Shown here piece by piece: positions 55,580-62,924 of a stretch of 64,000 bases of DNA (its first letter is position 1; every line of letters begins with the position of its first letter). Under the pieces are notes generated by a model, which was not told the DNA's origin, did not search any database, and saw only the letters and a program-made list of their open reading frames with translations. Both the position numbers and the translations under genes were made by a program. This DNA comes from JAMXLO01 sp963794185 (GTDB lineage Bacteria > Pseudomonadota > Alphaproteobacteria > Acetobacterales > Acetobacteraceae): positions 62,001 through 126,000 of the forward strand of contig CAWCDM010000023.1 in NCBI GenBank assembly GCA_963794185.1. Reading direction: 5' to 3'.

Positions 55580-55991
55580 TCTGGCGCGCGTAGCGGCCGA
55601 GGCGGAGCTGTTGCGGATTCAGCTCATGCTGAAGCGGCAGGGGATGCGGGCGGCCTTCGGCGCGATCGCGGCCGTCTTCGCGCTCGGCGTGCTTGTGCTG
55701 AGCAACGCCGCCGGATGGCAGGTGCTGCGATGGTATGTCCAGCCGATCTACGCCACGCTGATCCTCCTCGGGATCAATGCGGTGGTCATGGCGGTATTTG
55801 CGGTGTTGGCTGCGCGATCCTCGCCGGGCCATGCGGAACGCGAGGCAGTCAGGATACGACAACAGGCCATCCGCGAGGCGCGAGGCACGCTCGCCGTGAC
55901 CGCGCTGGTGCCGATTGCAGGCACTGTGCTGCGTTCCCGGCGCCTGAGCGATCAGCGCCGGCTGCCGCTCTGGCGACGGTTGACCGGGTAG
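55566..55991 (+). CDS. Holin-superfamily-like small membrane protein
   Basis: This 141-aa protein starts MRAVSLARVAAEAELLRIQL with an amphipathic helix. Two TM segments follow (AAFGAIAAVFALGVLVLSNA and PIYATLILLGINAVVMAVFA), then a charged tail with a further hydrophobic patch. The layout matches small DUF1469/phage-holin-III-like proteins often encoded beside YihY-type genes. Whether it makes pores is unknown. Confidence 0.65.
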   Translation: MRAVSLARVAAEAELLRIQLMLKRQGMRAAFGAIAAVFALGVLVLSNAAGWQVLRWYVQPIYATLILLGINAVVMAVFAVLAARSSPGHAEREAVRIRQQAIREARGTLAVTALVPIAGTVLRSRRLSDQRRLPLWRRLTG

Positions 55992-56046
55992 CCGCAGCCA
56001 GTCGTGCCCGAGCCCGGAGAAGCCGTCGCTGCCAACGGCTGGTGCC

Positions 56047-56505
56047 TTACCGGCTTGCATCCAACGCCGCCTGAAGCATCCAGGCGGCCGCCATGCGGTC
56101 CACCACCTCGGCGCGCCGGCGCCGGCTGACATCGGCCTCGCCGATCAGGAACCGGTTGACCGCCGCCGACGACAGCCGCTCGTCCCAGAGTGCCACCGGC
56201 AGTCCGGTGGTCTCCGACAGCGCCAACGCCCAGTCGCGCGCCGCCTGCGCCGCGGGTCCGGCCGACCCGTCCATCGACAGCGGCAGCCCCGTCACGAGGC
56301 CGCCGGCGCCCTCCCTGCGCGCGATCGCGGCAATCTCGGCGGCGTTGTCGCGCAACCTGCGGCGCCGGATGCTGCTGTAGGGCGAGGCCAGCGTCAGACC
56401 CACGTCGGACAGCGCGACGCCGATCGTGCGGCTGCCGGGATCGAGCCCGATCAGGCGCTGGTTCCGCTCGAGCGTGGCGCGCAACGCCGGCATGCCGAGC
56501 AGCAT
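56047..56505 (-). CDS. ruvX: Holliday junction resolvase RuvX (YqgF)
   Basis: RuvX (152 aa) has an RNase H-like fold. LIGLDPGSRTIGVALSD carries the first catalytic Asp, LVTGLPLSMDGSAGP is the second signature, and LWDERLSS and DRMAAAWMLQ supply the remaining acidic residues. It is credited with pre-16S rRNA end processing and junction resolution. Confidence 0.94.
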   Translation of the reverse strand: MLLGMPALRATLERNQRLIGLDPGSRTIGVALSDVGLTLASPYSSIRRRRLRDNAAEIAAIARREGAGGLVTGLPLSMDGSAGPAAQAARDWALALSETTGLPVALWDERLSSAAVNRFLIGEADVSRRRRAEVVDRMAAAWMLQAALDASR

Positions 56506-56541
56506 CGGCTGCCTGCGCGACCGGTCGCCGACCGCGCCGCC

Positions 56542-56925
56542 TCAGCGCGCCGGATACTGCTCGGCGCGGTAGCCGCGGCTCAGGGTGTTGAGCTTCAGCG
56601 CCACCGGGGCACCGAGCCAGACCGCGTAGCGACTGTGGTCATCGTAGGAACTGTCGGTGAGCGGGTGCACCAGAACGTCCAGGGCCTGACGGTTGAACAT
56701 CAGCCACGGCACGATCCTGTCGAACTGCGCTGTCGTGAAGGTGAAGCGGAACTGCGAGACCGGGTGGGGGCCAACCGGATCGTCGCTCAGGGCCCGCACC
56801 TCGACGCCATGCGTGGCGGCGATGGTTTCCCGCAGCCGCTCGGCTAGCGGGCGGGTCTCCGCATCGTAATAGACGTGGGCGTGATAGCCATCGATCTTGA
56901 CCGGGTCGGCGGTTGGGTCGGTCAT
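56542..56925 (-). CDS. DOPA 4,5-dioxygenase family protein (paralogue 1)
   Basis: This 127-aa protein starts near KIDGYHAHVYYDAETRPLAE and has PVGPHPVSQFRFTF, DRIVPWLMFNR and LDVLVHPLTDSSYDDHSRYA, the His-rich pattern of DOPA 4,5-dioxygenases. These are small extradiol ring-cleaving enzymes; catechols other than DOPA may be the substrate. GGAGG precedes ATG 56925. A close paralogue lies immediately upstream in the same operon. Confidence 0.9.
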   Translation of the reverse strand: MTDPTADPVKIDGYHAHVYYDAETRPLAERLRETIAATHGVEVRALSDDPVGPHPVSQFRFTFTTAQFDRIVPWLMFNRQALDVLVHPLTDSSYDDHSRYAVWLGAPVALKLNTLSRGYRAEQYPAR

Positions 56926-56952
56926 TGTCGGACCTCCAGGGAGCGTGGTTCT

Positions 56953-57339
56953 TCAGGCGGTCGGCAGCAGTTCGGCGCGGTAGCCCCGGCGCTGCATGGT
57001 GTCGAGCTTCAGTTCGATCGGCGTCCCGAGCCACAGGGCATGGACGGTGTGGTCGTCCACCATGTCGTCGGTCAGCGGATGCACAAGGATGTCGAGGCAA
57101 TCACGGTTGAGCATCAACCAGGGAACCACGCTCTGGAACGCGTCCGTCTTGAACATGATCTGGAATTGCGGGACCGGGTGCGGCCCGACCGCCTCGCCGC
57201 TGAACCGGCCGAGCTCGACCGGGAAATTCGCGACGAGTGCCTCGCTCAGCTTCTCGGCGACCGGGAGCGTCGCAGCGTCGTAGTAGACATGGGCGTGATA
57301 GCCGTGAACCTCGGTCGGACCGGCCGATGGGTTGGTCAT
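56953..57339 (-). CDS. DOPA 4,5-dioxygenase family protein (paralogue 2)
   Basis: This 128-aa protein (EVHGYHAHVYYDAATLPVAE...VGPHPVPQFQIMF...LDILVHPLTDDMVDDHTVHA) shares about half its residues with paralogue 1 by eye, including all His positions. GGAGG precedes ATG 57339. The tandem pair suggests a local duplication; they could form a heteromer or differ in substrate. Confidence 0.9.
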   Translation of the reverse strand: MTNPSAGPTEVHGYHAHVYYDAATLPVAEKLSEALVANFPVELGRFSGEAVGPHPVPQFQIMFKTDAFQSVVPWLMLNRDCLDILVHPLTDDMVDDHTVHALWLGTPIELKLDTMQRRGYRAELLPTA

Positions 57340-57377
57340 GACGGAATCCTCCGAATGTTTTGAGAGTTGGTGCGGGC

Positions 57378-57992
57378 TCATGCGCGCCTGCGCCGCAGCA
57401 GCGCGTCGCGGATCAGCGGCATGCGGTCGTTGCCGAAATACATGTCGTCACCGCCGACGAACATGGTGGGCGAGCCGAAGCCGCCGCGATCGATCAGCTC
57501 TTGCGTGGTGGCGCGCAGCCTGTCCTTGATCTCCTGCCGCTCGATGCCGGTGAGGAACTTTTCGGCCTCCACGCCGACTTTCGCGCAGATCTCGCGCAGC
57601 ACCGGCACCTGCGAGATGTCCTTGTCGTCGCCCCAGTACGCCTCGAACGTCGCCAGAGCGAACGGCACCAGCTTGCCCTCGGGTTCCAGCAATAGGCAGC
57701 CGCGCATTGCCTTCACGCTGTTCACCGGGAACACCGTCGGGCGGTAGCGCATCGGGATGCCGAGGTGGCGCGCCCAGTCGGTCTGGTCCTTCTTGTTGTA
57801 GGCGACCTTTGCGGGAACCGGCGCCTCGCGCGCGTTGTGCACGCTGGGATTGACCGCGTTGAACACGCCGCCGACCAGGATCGGCCGCCAGGCGACCTCG
57901 ATGCCGAGTTCCTTCTCCATGAGAAGCAGGTTGTGGAAGGCGAAATAGGTCCACGGGCTCGAGCAGTCGAAGAAGCATTCGATGTCCGCCAT
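57378..57992 (-). CDS. 2-hydroxychromene-2-carboxylate isomerase-like (GST kappa/DsbA fold) protein
   Basis: This 204-aa protein has the thioredoxin-fold start ECFFDCSSPWTYFAFHNLLL with the catalytic Ser region. KAMRGCLLLEP and GGFGSPTMFVGGDDMYFGND follow, as in HCCA isomerases of naphthalene-type pathways. Such enzymes use glutathione to isomerise ring-cleavage products. Being next to two DOPA-dioxygenase genes and a GST gene strengthens a role in aromatic breakdown (inference). Confidence 0.9.
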   Translation of the reverse strand: MADIECFFDCSSPWTYFAFHNLLLMEKELGIEVAWRPILVGGVFNAVNPSVHNAREAPVPAKVAYNKKDQTDWARHLGIPMRYRPTVFPVNSVKAMRGCLLLEPEGKLVPFALATFEAYWGDDKDISQVPVLREICAKVGVEAEKFLTGIERQEIKDRLRATTQELIDRGGFGSPTMFVGGDDMYFGNDRMPLIRDALLRRRRA

Positions 57993-58014
57993 GACGGCTC
58001 CTTCCGGCCAGACA

Positions 58015-58042
58015 CCCTCTCCGCCCCTTGGGGCGGAGAGGG
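58015..58042. repeat. Perfect 13-bp GC hairpin between isomerase and GST genes
   Basis: CCCTCTCCGCCCC pairs with GGGGCGGAGAGGG around a TT loop. It lies just upstream of the isomerase start in the minus-strand run. It may reduce read-through or stabilise mRNA; the type recurs between genes here. Confidence 0.6.
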
Positions 58043-58062
58043 CAGGGTGAGGTGAGGGGGGC

Positions 58063-58785
58063 CTACGCCGGCACCGGCCGGGCGCGCTGGTTGTAGAGGA
58101 TCTTCGCCCGCCGCTCGCGCTCCTCGGGCGGCAGCTTGGACTGGTCCTCGGACAGATCGGCGCCCACCGCCATGCCGCGCTGCACCCCCGGCCGCGCGCC
58201 CATCTCCTCGAACCAGCGCCTGAAGTGCTTGAACTCCTCGATGTCCTGGCCCTGGGCCTTCCAGTTCACCGTCCATGGATAGCTGATCATGTCGGCGATG
58301 GTGTACTCGTCGCCGGCCAGCCAGCGGCTCTCATACAGCCGGTTGTTCAGCACCCCGAAGAGCCGGTTCACCTCGTCGGTGAAGCGGCGCACGGCATAGG
58401 ACTGGTCGCCCTTGGTGTCGTCGAGGCGGCGGAAATGCCCGCACTCGCCGCTCTTGGGTCCCTGGTTCGCCATCTGCCAGATCAGCCACTGGGTGACCTG
58501 ATACTTCGGCCGCGTCGCCTGGGGAAAGAACTTTCCCTCCTTCTCGGCAACATACATCATGATCGCCCCGGATTCGAAGATGGCAATGGGCTCGCCGCCG
58601 CCTGCCGGGTTGTGATCCACAAGAACCGGCATGCGATGATTTGGGTTCATCTTGAGGAATTCTGCACTGAACTGGTCGCCGCGTCCGATATTACAGGGCA
58701 CGATCTTGTATTGCGTTCCCAGTTCCTCCAGCAGGATCGTCACTTTCTTCCCGTTGGGTGTCGGCCAGTAGTGAACATCGTACAT
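58063..58785 (-). CDS. Glutathione S-transferase (YfcG/Ure2-like)
   Basis: This 240-aa GST begins MYDVHYWPTPNGKKVTILLE, with the TPNG-type active-site loop of YfcG/nu-class enzymes. FLKMNPNHRMPVLVDHN, IFESGAIMMYVAEKEG and YTIADMISYPW follow. YfcG-type enzymes have disulfide-bond reductase activity with glutathione. GGAGA lies upstream of ATG 58785. It is first in the minus-strand run leading to the dioxygenases. Confidence 0.92.
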   Translation of the reverse strand: MYDVHYWPTPNGKKVTILLEELGTQYKIVPCNIGRGDQFSAEFLKMNPNHRMPVLVDHNPAGGGEPIAIFESGAIMMYVAEKEGKFFPQATRPKYQVTQWLIWQMANQGPKSGECGHFRRLDDTKGDQSYAVRRFTDEVNRLFGVLNNRLYESRWLAGDEYTIADMISYPWTVNWKAQGQDIEEFKHFRRWFEEMGARPGVQRGMAVGADLSEDQSKLPPEERERRAKILYNQRARPVPA

Positions 58786-58969
58786 CGTGGTGCGTCTCCG
58801 TCCTTGCCTGGGTCGCCGTCGAACCGATCCGTCCGGCCACCATGCCACAGGCGGCGGCGTTGGAAAGTCCCCCACCTCGGCCATGGAATCGCAAGTAATG
58901 CTTGTCCTGCGGCAAAAACCGTGATTCCGTCACCGTGCAACCCAACTGTAAACAGCGAGTCGGTCAGCC

Positions 58970-59332
58970 ATGGCACTCAAGAAGGCACCTGCGGCAGCCA
59001 AGTCCGCAGCAAAGTCCCCGAAGGCAGCAGCGCCGGCCAAGGCGGCCGCGCCGCAGGCCACGGTCACATTGAAGCACCTAGCCGCGCAGCTCGCCGAGAA
59101 TCACGAGATGGCGAAGAAGCAGGCCGATGCGGTGCTGGTCGACATGGTCGGCCTGGTCACCAGGCACCTGAAGAAGGGTGACAAGATCAGGATCAACGGC
59201 CTGGGCGTGCTTCAGGTCAGGAAGCGGGCAGCCCGCATGGGCCGAAATCCCGCCACCGGCGAGGCGATCAAGATCAAGGCCAGCAAGAAGGTCGCGTTCC
59301 GCGTGGCGAAGGAGCTGAAGGAAGCGGTCTGA
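58970..59332 (+). CDS. HU-family DNA-binding protein with Ala/Lys-rich N-terminal tail
   Basis: The C-terminal 90 residues are an HU/IHF fold (TLKHLAAQLAENHEMAKKQA, INGLGVLQVRKRAARMGRNP, ATGEAIKIKASKKVAFRVAK). The DNA-inserting RNPATGE loop is intact. Ahead of it about 30 residues of Ala, Lys and Pro (KKAPAAAKSAAKSPKAAAPA) resemble histone H1-like tails. Total 120 aa. It probably compacts DNA. It is the last ordinary chromosomal gene before the integrase region. Confidence 0.92.
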   Translation: MALKKAPAAAKSAAKSPKAAAPAKAAAPQATVTLKHLAAQLAENHEMAKKQADAVLVDMVGLVTRHLKKGDKIRINGLGVLQVRKRAARMGRNPATGEAIKIKASKKVAFRVAKELKEAV

Positions 59333-59358
59333 TCCCCGGCACGCGCCGGTCCGCGTGA

Positions 59359-59406
59359 TGGCGCGTGCGACAGGGATTGAACCTGTGACCCCCGCCGTGT
59401 GAAGGC
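59359..59406 (-). tRNA. 3' half of a tRNA-Val(CAC), fragment left at an integration site
   Basis: Read on the minus strand, the sequence gives the anticodon loop TTCACAC (anticodon CAC), the 3' anticodon strand GGCGG, a variable loop, a full T arm (ACAGG-TTCAATC-CCTGT), the acceptor 3' strand and CCA (ending at 59359). The 5' anticodon strand only partly pairs (TAGCC), and no D arm or 5' acceptor strand (expected GCGTGCG) lies upstream. So it is a tRNA 3' fragment, as produced when an element integrates into a tRNA gene. An integrase gene starts 176 bp away. Confidence 0.7.
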
Positions 59407-59581
59407 TACGGTCGAGCATTTTCCCGGCTTTTCCGGAGATTGCCGTCAATGGATAAACTGAATGAATCCAATAAGTTACGGAGTATGAGATAAGGCCAGC
59501 CATTTCCGGGGGCTTCCCTGATTTGCTTCCGTGTGCTTCCGTAGTGCTTCCGGCAGCAAGTCAGCCTGAAGGCGAACGGCA

Positions 59582-60829
59582 GTGGCGAAGCTCACGAAAC
59601 GCGTTGTCGAAGGCGCAGAGGTTCAGGCGCGGGACTACTTCATCTGGTGCGATGAGCTGCCCGGCTTCGGCGTGCGCATCTATCCGTCAGGCAAGCGCAG
59701 CTACCTGATCCAATACCGTGCTGACGGGCGTAGCCGTCGGGCCAAACTGGGACTTCACGGGCACCTCACCTGCGAGCAGGCCCGCAAGGAGGCTATGGCC
59801 TTGCTCGGCCAGGTCGCCAGGGGCGCAGATCCGGCCGAGGAACGGGCGACTCGACGTGCGGCCATGACCGTCACGGAGTTGTGCGAGCGATACAAGGCCG
59901 CCATCGCGCAGGGCTTGATCATGGGCAAGCGCGGGCTGCCCAAAAAGCCCCTCACCGTGATGTCTGACCTGGGAAGGATCGACCGGCACATCATCCCCCT
60001 GCTCGGCACCAAGCGTGTGCGTGACCTCACCCCCGTCGACGTTGCCCGCTTCATCCGCGATGTCATGGCGGGCAAGACGGCAGTGGTGGAGAAGAGCCCC
60101 AGGCTACGCGGTAAGGCCGTCGTCACGGGCGGGCGCGGCGCTGCCGCCCGCTCGGCGGGTCTGCTGGGCGGGATACTCTCATTCGCCATGTCCGAGGGGG
60201 TCATCCCCAACAACCCGGCCCTCGGCGTGAGGCGACCGGCATCCGAGGTCCGCAGGGTCAGGCTGTCACCGGCAGACTATTCGGCGCTTGGCACTGCCCT
60301 GTCCGATGCCGCCGCAGCGGGCGCAAACCCGACGGCCGTCGCAGCGGTGCGGCTACTGGCGCTCACCGGTTGCCGCAAAGGGGAAATCCTCGGCCTGCGC
60401 TGGGTCGAGGTTGATGATTTGGGTCGGGCGTTTCGGTTGACGGATTCGAAGGAGGGAGCATCGGTGCGGCCCATCGGCGGCGCGGCATTTGCCGTGCTGG
60501 CGACGTTGAGTCGACACGAAGGCTGCGAATGGGTGCTGCCTGGCGAACGCCGTGACCTGCCCTACGGTGGCCTGAAGGGCGTATGGCGCGCCCTGATGAA
60601 GCGGGCCGGGTTGTCGGGCGTGACGCTGCATGCCCTGCGGCACAGCTTTGCCAGCGTGGCCGGCGATCTGGGTTATGCCGAAGCCACGATCGGCGCATTG
60701 CTTGGCCACGCCTCCGGCACAGTGACCGGTCGTTACACGCATGTACTGGACGCGGTGCTGATTGCGGCGGCCGACCATGTGGCGGCGACCGTGCTTGCGC
60801 ACATGACCGGGCGAGTACGCTGTCAATGA
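59582..60829 (+). CDS. int: Tyrosine-type site-specific integrase (DUF4102/P4-like), integrase 1
   Basis: This 415-aa integrase has the P4-type N-terminal arm-binding domain (DELPGFGVRIYPSGKRSYLI, GLHGHLTCEQARKEAMALLG). The catalytic domain has Arg in TGCRKGEILGLRW (about 264), HALRHSFAS (about 350) and LGHASGTVTGRYTHV with Tyr near 384. It starts with GTG 59582. It would catalyse integration and excision at a tRNA gene. It sits between two different tRNA 3' fragments. Confidence 0.93.
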   Translation: MAKLTKRVVEGAEVQARDYFIWCDELPGFGVRIYPSGKRSYLIQYRADGRSRRAKLGLHGHLTCEQARKEAMALLGQVARGADPAEERATRRAAMTVTELCERYKAAIAQGLIMGKRGLPKKPLTVMSDLGRIDRHIIPLLGTKRVRDLTPVDVARFIRDVMAGKTAVVEKSPRLRGKAVVTGGRGAAARSAGLLGGILSFAMSEGVIPNNPALGVRRPASEVRRVRLSPADYSALGTALSDAAAAGANPTAVAAVRLLALTGCRKGEILGLRWVEVDDLGRAFRLTDSKEGASVRPIGGAAFAVLATLSRHEGCEWVLPGERRDLPYGGLKGVWRALMKRAGLSGVTLHALRHSFASVAGDLGYAEATIGALLGHASGTVTGRYTHVLDAVLIAAADHVAATVLAHMTGRVRCQ

Positions 60830-60890
60830 GGAACCGAAGCCGACCGCAGTCGCCGCGTGACCTGGCACTCCATTTTACCCCGCCGCAATC

Positions 60891-60924
60891 GGCTCAGTGT
60901 GATTTTCACAATGTGCACTGAAGC
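60891..60924. repeat. Imperfect 34-bp repeat, left copy
   Basis: This stretch (ending ATGTGCACTGAAGC) matches 62892-62924 at about 26 of 33 positions in direct orientation. The two copies bracket about 2 kb holding the tRNA-Gly fragment, integrase 2 and two small regulators. They could be old attachment or target sequences. Confidence 0.4.
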
Positions 60925-60960
60925 CGTAGGTGTATGCTGTTTGATGTTAATGGATACGGC

Positions 60961-61013
60961 TGCCAACCTTGCCAAGGTTGGGGTCGAGGGTTCGAATCCC
61001 TTCGCCCGCTCCA
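60961..61013 (+). tRNA. 3' half of a tRNA-Gly(GCC), fragment left at an integration site
   Basis: The segment holds a complete anticodon arm (CAACC-TTGCCAA-GGTTG, anticodon GCC), T arm (GAGGG-TTCGAAT-CCCTT), the acceptor strand CGCCCGC and CTCCA typical of tRNA-Gly. The 5' acceptor GCGGGCG and a proper D arm are missing upstream. It is therefore a fragment, marking an attachment site. The 3' end of integrase 2 lies 104 bp beyond. Confidence 0.75.
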
Positions 61014-61116
61014 GAACGCCAACCAGTTAGCGGCACACCAGCCGTCGGCACTTAGCACGCAACTAGCACGCACGGAGGTTTGGGGAGACATCGGACGGGT
61101 GGCCACCCGTCCGATT

Positions 61117-62166
61117 TCAGCTGCGATCTGCGTCGAGTGCCTTGCGGGCGCTGACGAGGCGTTCTGGCGCGACATGGATGTACTCCCGTGTCGTTCGGCT
61201 GTTGGGCATGCGATGCCCCAGCAGGGCGGCGATTTCGAGTTCGGGCACTCCGCGTGCGGTTAGCTCCGTCGCGATCGTGTGCCGCAGTGTGTAGGCGGTC
61301 ACATCCGGGCCGAAGCCGGCTGCATCGCGCATCGTCTGGAATGCGCCTGCGATCTTGTGCACCGGCTTGCCGCGCCAAGCGACCAGCGGGCCCTCGGCCG
61401 CCTCGATCCAGGGGCGAAGCCAGTCTGCCATCGGCAAGATCGGCCGGCGCTTTTTGGTCTGAACGCGGCCCGGCGGATTGAGGTTGATCGTCCCGTGGTC
61501 CAGATCGCACTGAAACCGGCTTAGTTGCAGAATTGATTCCGGGCGCGCTGCCGTGCCGATCGCGAGCGCAAGGAACACCCGCACATGCTGTGGCATATCC
61601 GCATTCCAGAGCTGCGCCAGCTCCGCGATGGTCAGCACGTGCTCGCGTCCGTGGCCCTCCGGAAGCTTCAGGAAGGGTATGGGCCGCTCGAGCTCGCCGT
61701 TGTTCCACGCCCAGTTGACCGCAGCTTTCGCTGCACCCAGGCTCCGCTTGATCGTACCGGCGGCGTAGCCTCGGGTTTGTAGCGCACGCACCGCTTCGTG
61801 CTGCGCGTCCAACGTGAACGCGGCAACTGTAATGGCTTCCGGAACCGCCCTCAGCATCATGGCGAGGCTCACTCGTTGGGCTTCGGCGCCGATGACATGC
61901 CTGCCATGGCGTTCCTGATACCGAGCGAAGACGCGGGCGAGGGTGAGGTCGGCTGGTTGGGCGCGACGGGTCGCAACGTTTTTGGTGATCCACTCAGCAA
62001 GCGCGATCCCTGCGGCTGCAAAATCTGCAGTGCCAAGAGATGCTCTGCGCGTTTGTCGGGTCCCGGGGTCGAACCATGTACGGTACCACACCCGGCTGTT
62101 CCGACGCCTGCTGAGCCAAAACTGTCCGATCTGCCCCGGTCGGTGGGGTTGTTTGTTGCCTCGCAT
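61117..62166 (-). CDS. int: Tyrosine-type site-specific integrase, integrase 2
   Basis: This 349-aa recombinase is only distantly like integrase 1. Catalytic elements are Arg208 (GTAARPESILQLS), R295-H296 (AYTLRHTIATEL), H318 (LLGHRMPNSRTTREYIH) and Tyr329. The N-terminus (FWLSRRRNSRVWYRTWFDPG) is a short arm-binding-like domain. GGGAGG precedes ATG 62166, which lies inside the frame of the HTH gene upstream. It probably moved the DNA marked by the tRNA-Gly fragment. Confidence 0.9.
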   Translation of the reverse strand: MRGNKQPHRPGQIGQFWLSRRRNSRVWYRTWFDPGTRQTRRASLGTADFAAAGIALAEWITKNVATRRAQPADLTLARVFARYQERHGRHVIGAEAQRVSLAMMLRAVPEAITVAAFTLDAQHEAVRALQTRGYAAGTIKRSLGAAKAAVNWAWNNGELERPIPFLKLPEGHGREHVLTIAELAQLWNADMPQHVRVFLALAIGTAARPESILQLSRFQCDLDHGTINLNPPGRVQTKKRRPILPMADWLRPWIEAAEGPLVAWRGKPVHKIAGAFQTMRDAAGFGPDVTAYTLRHTIATELTARGVPELEIAALLGHRMPNSRTTREYIHVAPERLVSARKALDADRS

Positions 62167-62372
62167 GGCGTGACCTCCCGCGCAACAATGTAGGCGGTCA
62201 AGTGCTGCTCCGTGTACCGGGGCCTGCCGCCGATCATTGTGTATCCAATGCGGCCGAGCCGCCGCTCTCGACGTAGCGTGCTCACCGAAATTCCCAGCTG
62301 CGCGGCGGACTCCTGCTCACTCCAGAGCTTCGGTGGGCTCGCTTGCAGCATCCGTCCGCTTGTATCGCTCAT
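61869..62372 (-). CDS. Helix-turn-helix DNA-binding protein, excisionase-like
   Basis: The N-terminal 70 residues carry a MerR/Xis-type winged helix: LWSEQESAAQLGISVSTLRR, ERRLGRIGYTMIGGRPRYTE, QHLTAYIV. Such proteins steer integrases toward excision or repress them. The open frame runs on to 61869, overlapping integrase 2 by about 300 bp in another frame. That long tail is low in secondary-structure signals and is probably an artefact, so the true end may be near 62170 if a base is wrong. Start at ATG 62372. Confidence 0.65.
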   Translation of the reverse strand: MSDTSGRMLQASPPKLWSEQESAAQLGISVSTLRRERRLGRIGYTMIGGRPRYTEQHLTAYIVAREVTPCEATNNPTDRGRSDSFGSAGVGTAGCGTVHGSTPGPDKRAEHLLALQILQPQGSRLLSGSPKTLRPVAPNQPTSPSPASSLGIRNAMAGMSSAPKPNE

Positions 62373-62397
62373 CCACAAGATCACCAAGAATAAGCCA

Positions 62398-62422
62398 TAT
62401 AATTGGTCTTAAAACCCAATTA
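62398..62422. promoter_or_regulatory. Divergent promoter/operator region of the integrase module
   Basis: A perfect TATAAT (62398-62403, plus strand) overlaps a dyad TAATTGG-9 bp-CCAATTA (62400-62422) in an AT-rich gap between the divergent HTH (starts 62372) and XRE (starts 62470) genes. The position suits an operator bound by one of the two proteins. No good -35 is seen, so the promoter call is tentative. Confidence 0.5.
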
Positions 62423-62469
62423 ATGCAAGGTCTCTTTGGGGTCAAGCGGTTCGTGGGTAAAAAGTTCAT

Positions 62470-62750
62470 ATGGCGATCTCTGGGAACCAACTTCGAGCGG
62501 CCCGCGCACTGGCGGGTGCTGGGCAGCGGATGCTCGCGGAAGAGTCCGGGGTTAGCGTCAACACGATCCGGAATATGGAGGCGCGGGGAGAGGAGCGCGT
62601 TCGCGCGAGACTTGAGACTATGGATCGCCTGAGAGACGCGCTGTGGATCTGGGAGTAGAGTTTATCGGCGAGGATGACGGGCGGGCAGGAGTTCGCCTGC
62701 TCAAGCCCAGCACCGAGCTACTGCGAAGGCGCGGCAGCGAGAACAGGTAA
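62470..62750 (+). CDS. XRE-family transcriptional regulator (one frameshift)
   Basis: The N-terminal HTH reads ISGNQLRAARALAGAGQRML, AEESGVSVNTIRNMEARGEE, the pattern of short phage/ICE XRE proteins. As read it stops at 62658 after LRDALWIWE. The usual C-terminal extension GVEFIGEDDGRAGVRLLKP follows in another frame up to TAA 62750, so a base is missing (or two are extra) near 62640-62650. Repaired length is about 93 aa. It is divergent from the excisionase-like gene. Confidence 0.75.
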
Positions 62751-62763
62751 GCGATAGTGCCTG

Positions 62764-62780
62764 CCGGGTTTTTTGCCCGG
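62764..62780. terminator. Possible hairpin terminator after the XRE gene
   Basis: CCGGG pairs with CCCGG around a TTTTTTG loop, 13 bp after the repaired XRE stop. The stem is short and no T-run follows it, so function as an intrinsic terminator is weakly supported. Confidence 0.3.
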
Positions 62781-62891
62781 TATGACCGCTCAAGCAACAG
62801 CCTGGATGACCGTTCGGCTCGACCGACGCCCGGATAATACGTCGTGGCGAGGCCCCGCTTTTTCGTGGGGACGCGCGATGGGAACCGTCAC

Positions 62892-62924
62892 GGTCCAGTG
62901 CATTTCTCACGATGTGCACTGAGC
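62892..62924. repeat. Imperfect 34-bp repeat, right copy
   Basis: This matches 60891-60924 at about 26 of 33 positions, same orientation (shared core ATGTGCACTGA). It lies exactly where the ISAzo13-type transposase loses similarity to its family, so it marks a recombination junction. Confidence 0.4.

Noticed and set aside
59359..61013. Two complete tRNA genes
   Set aside because: Both stretches lack the 5' acceptor strand and a proper D arm, so neither can fold into a full tRNA.
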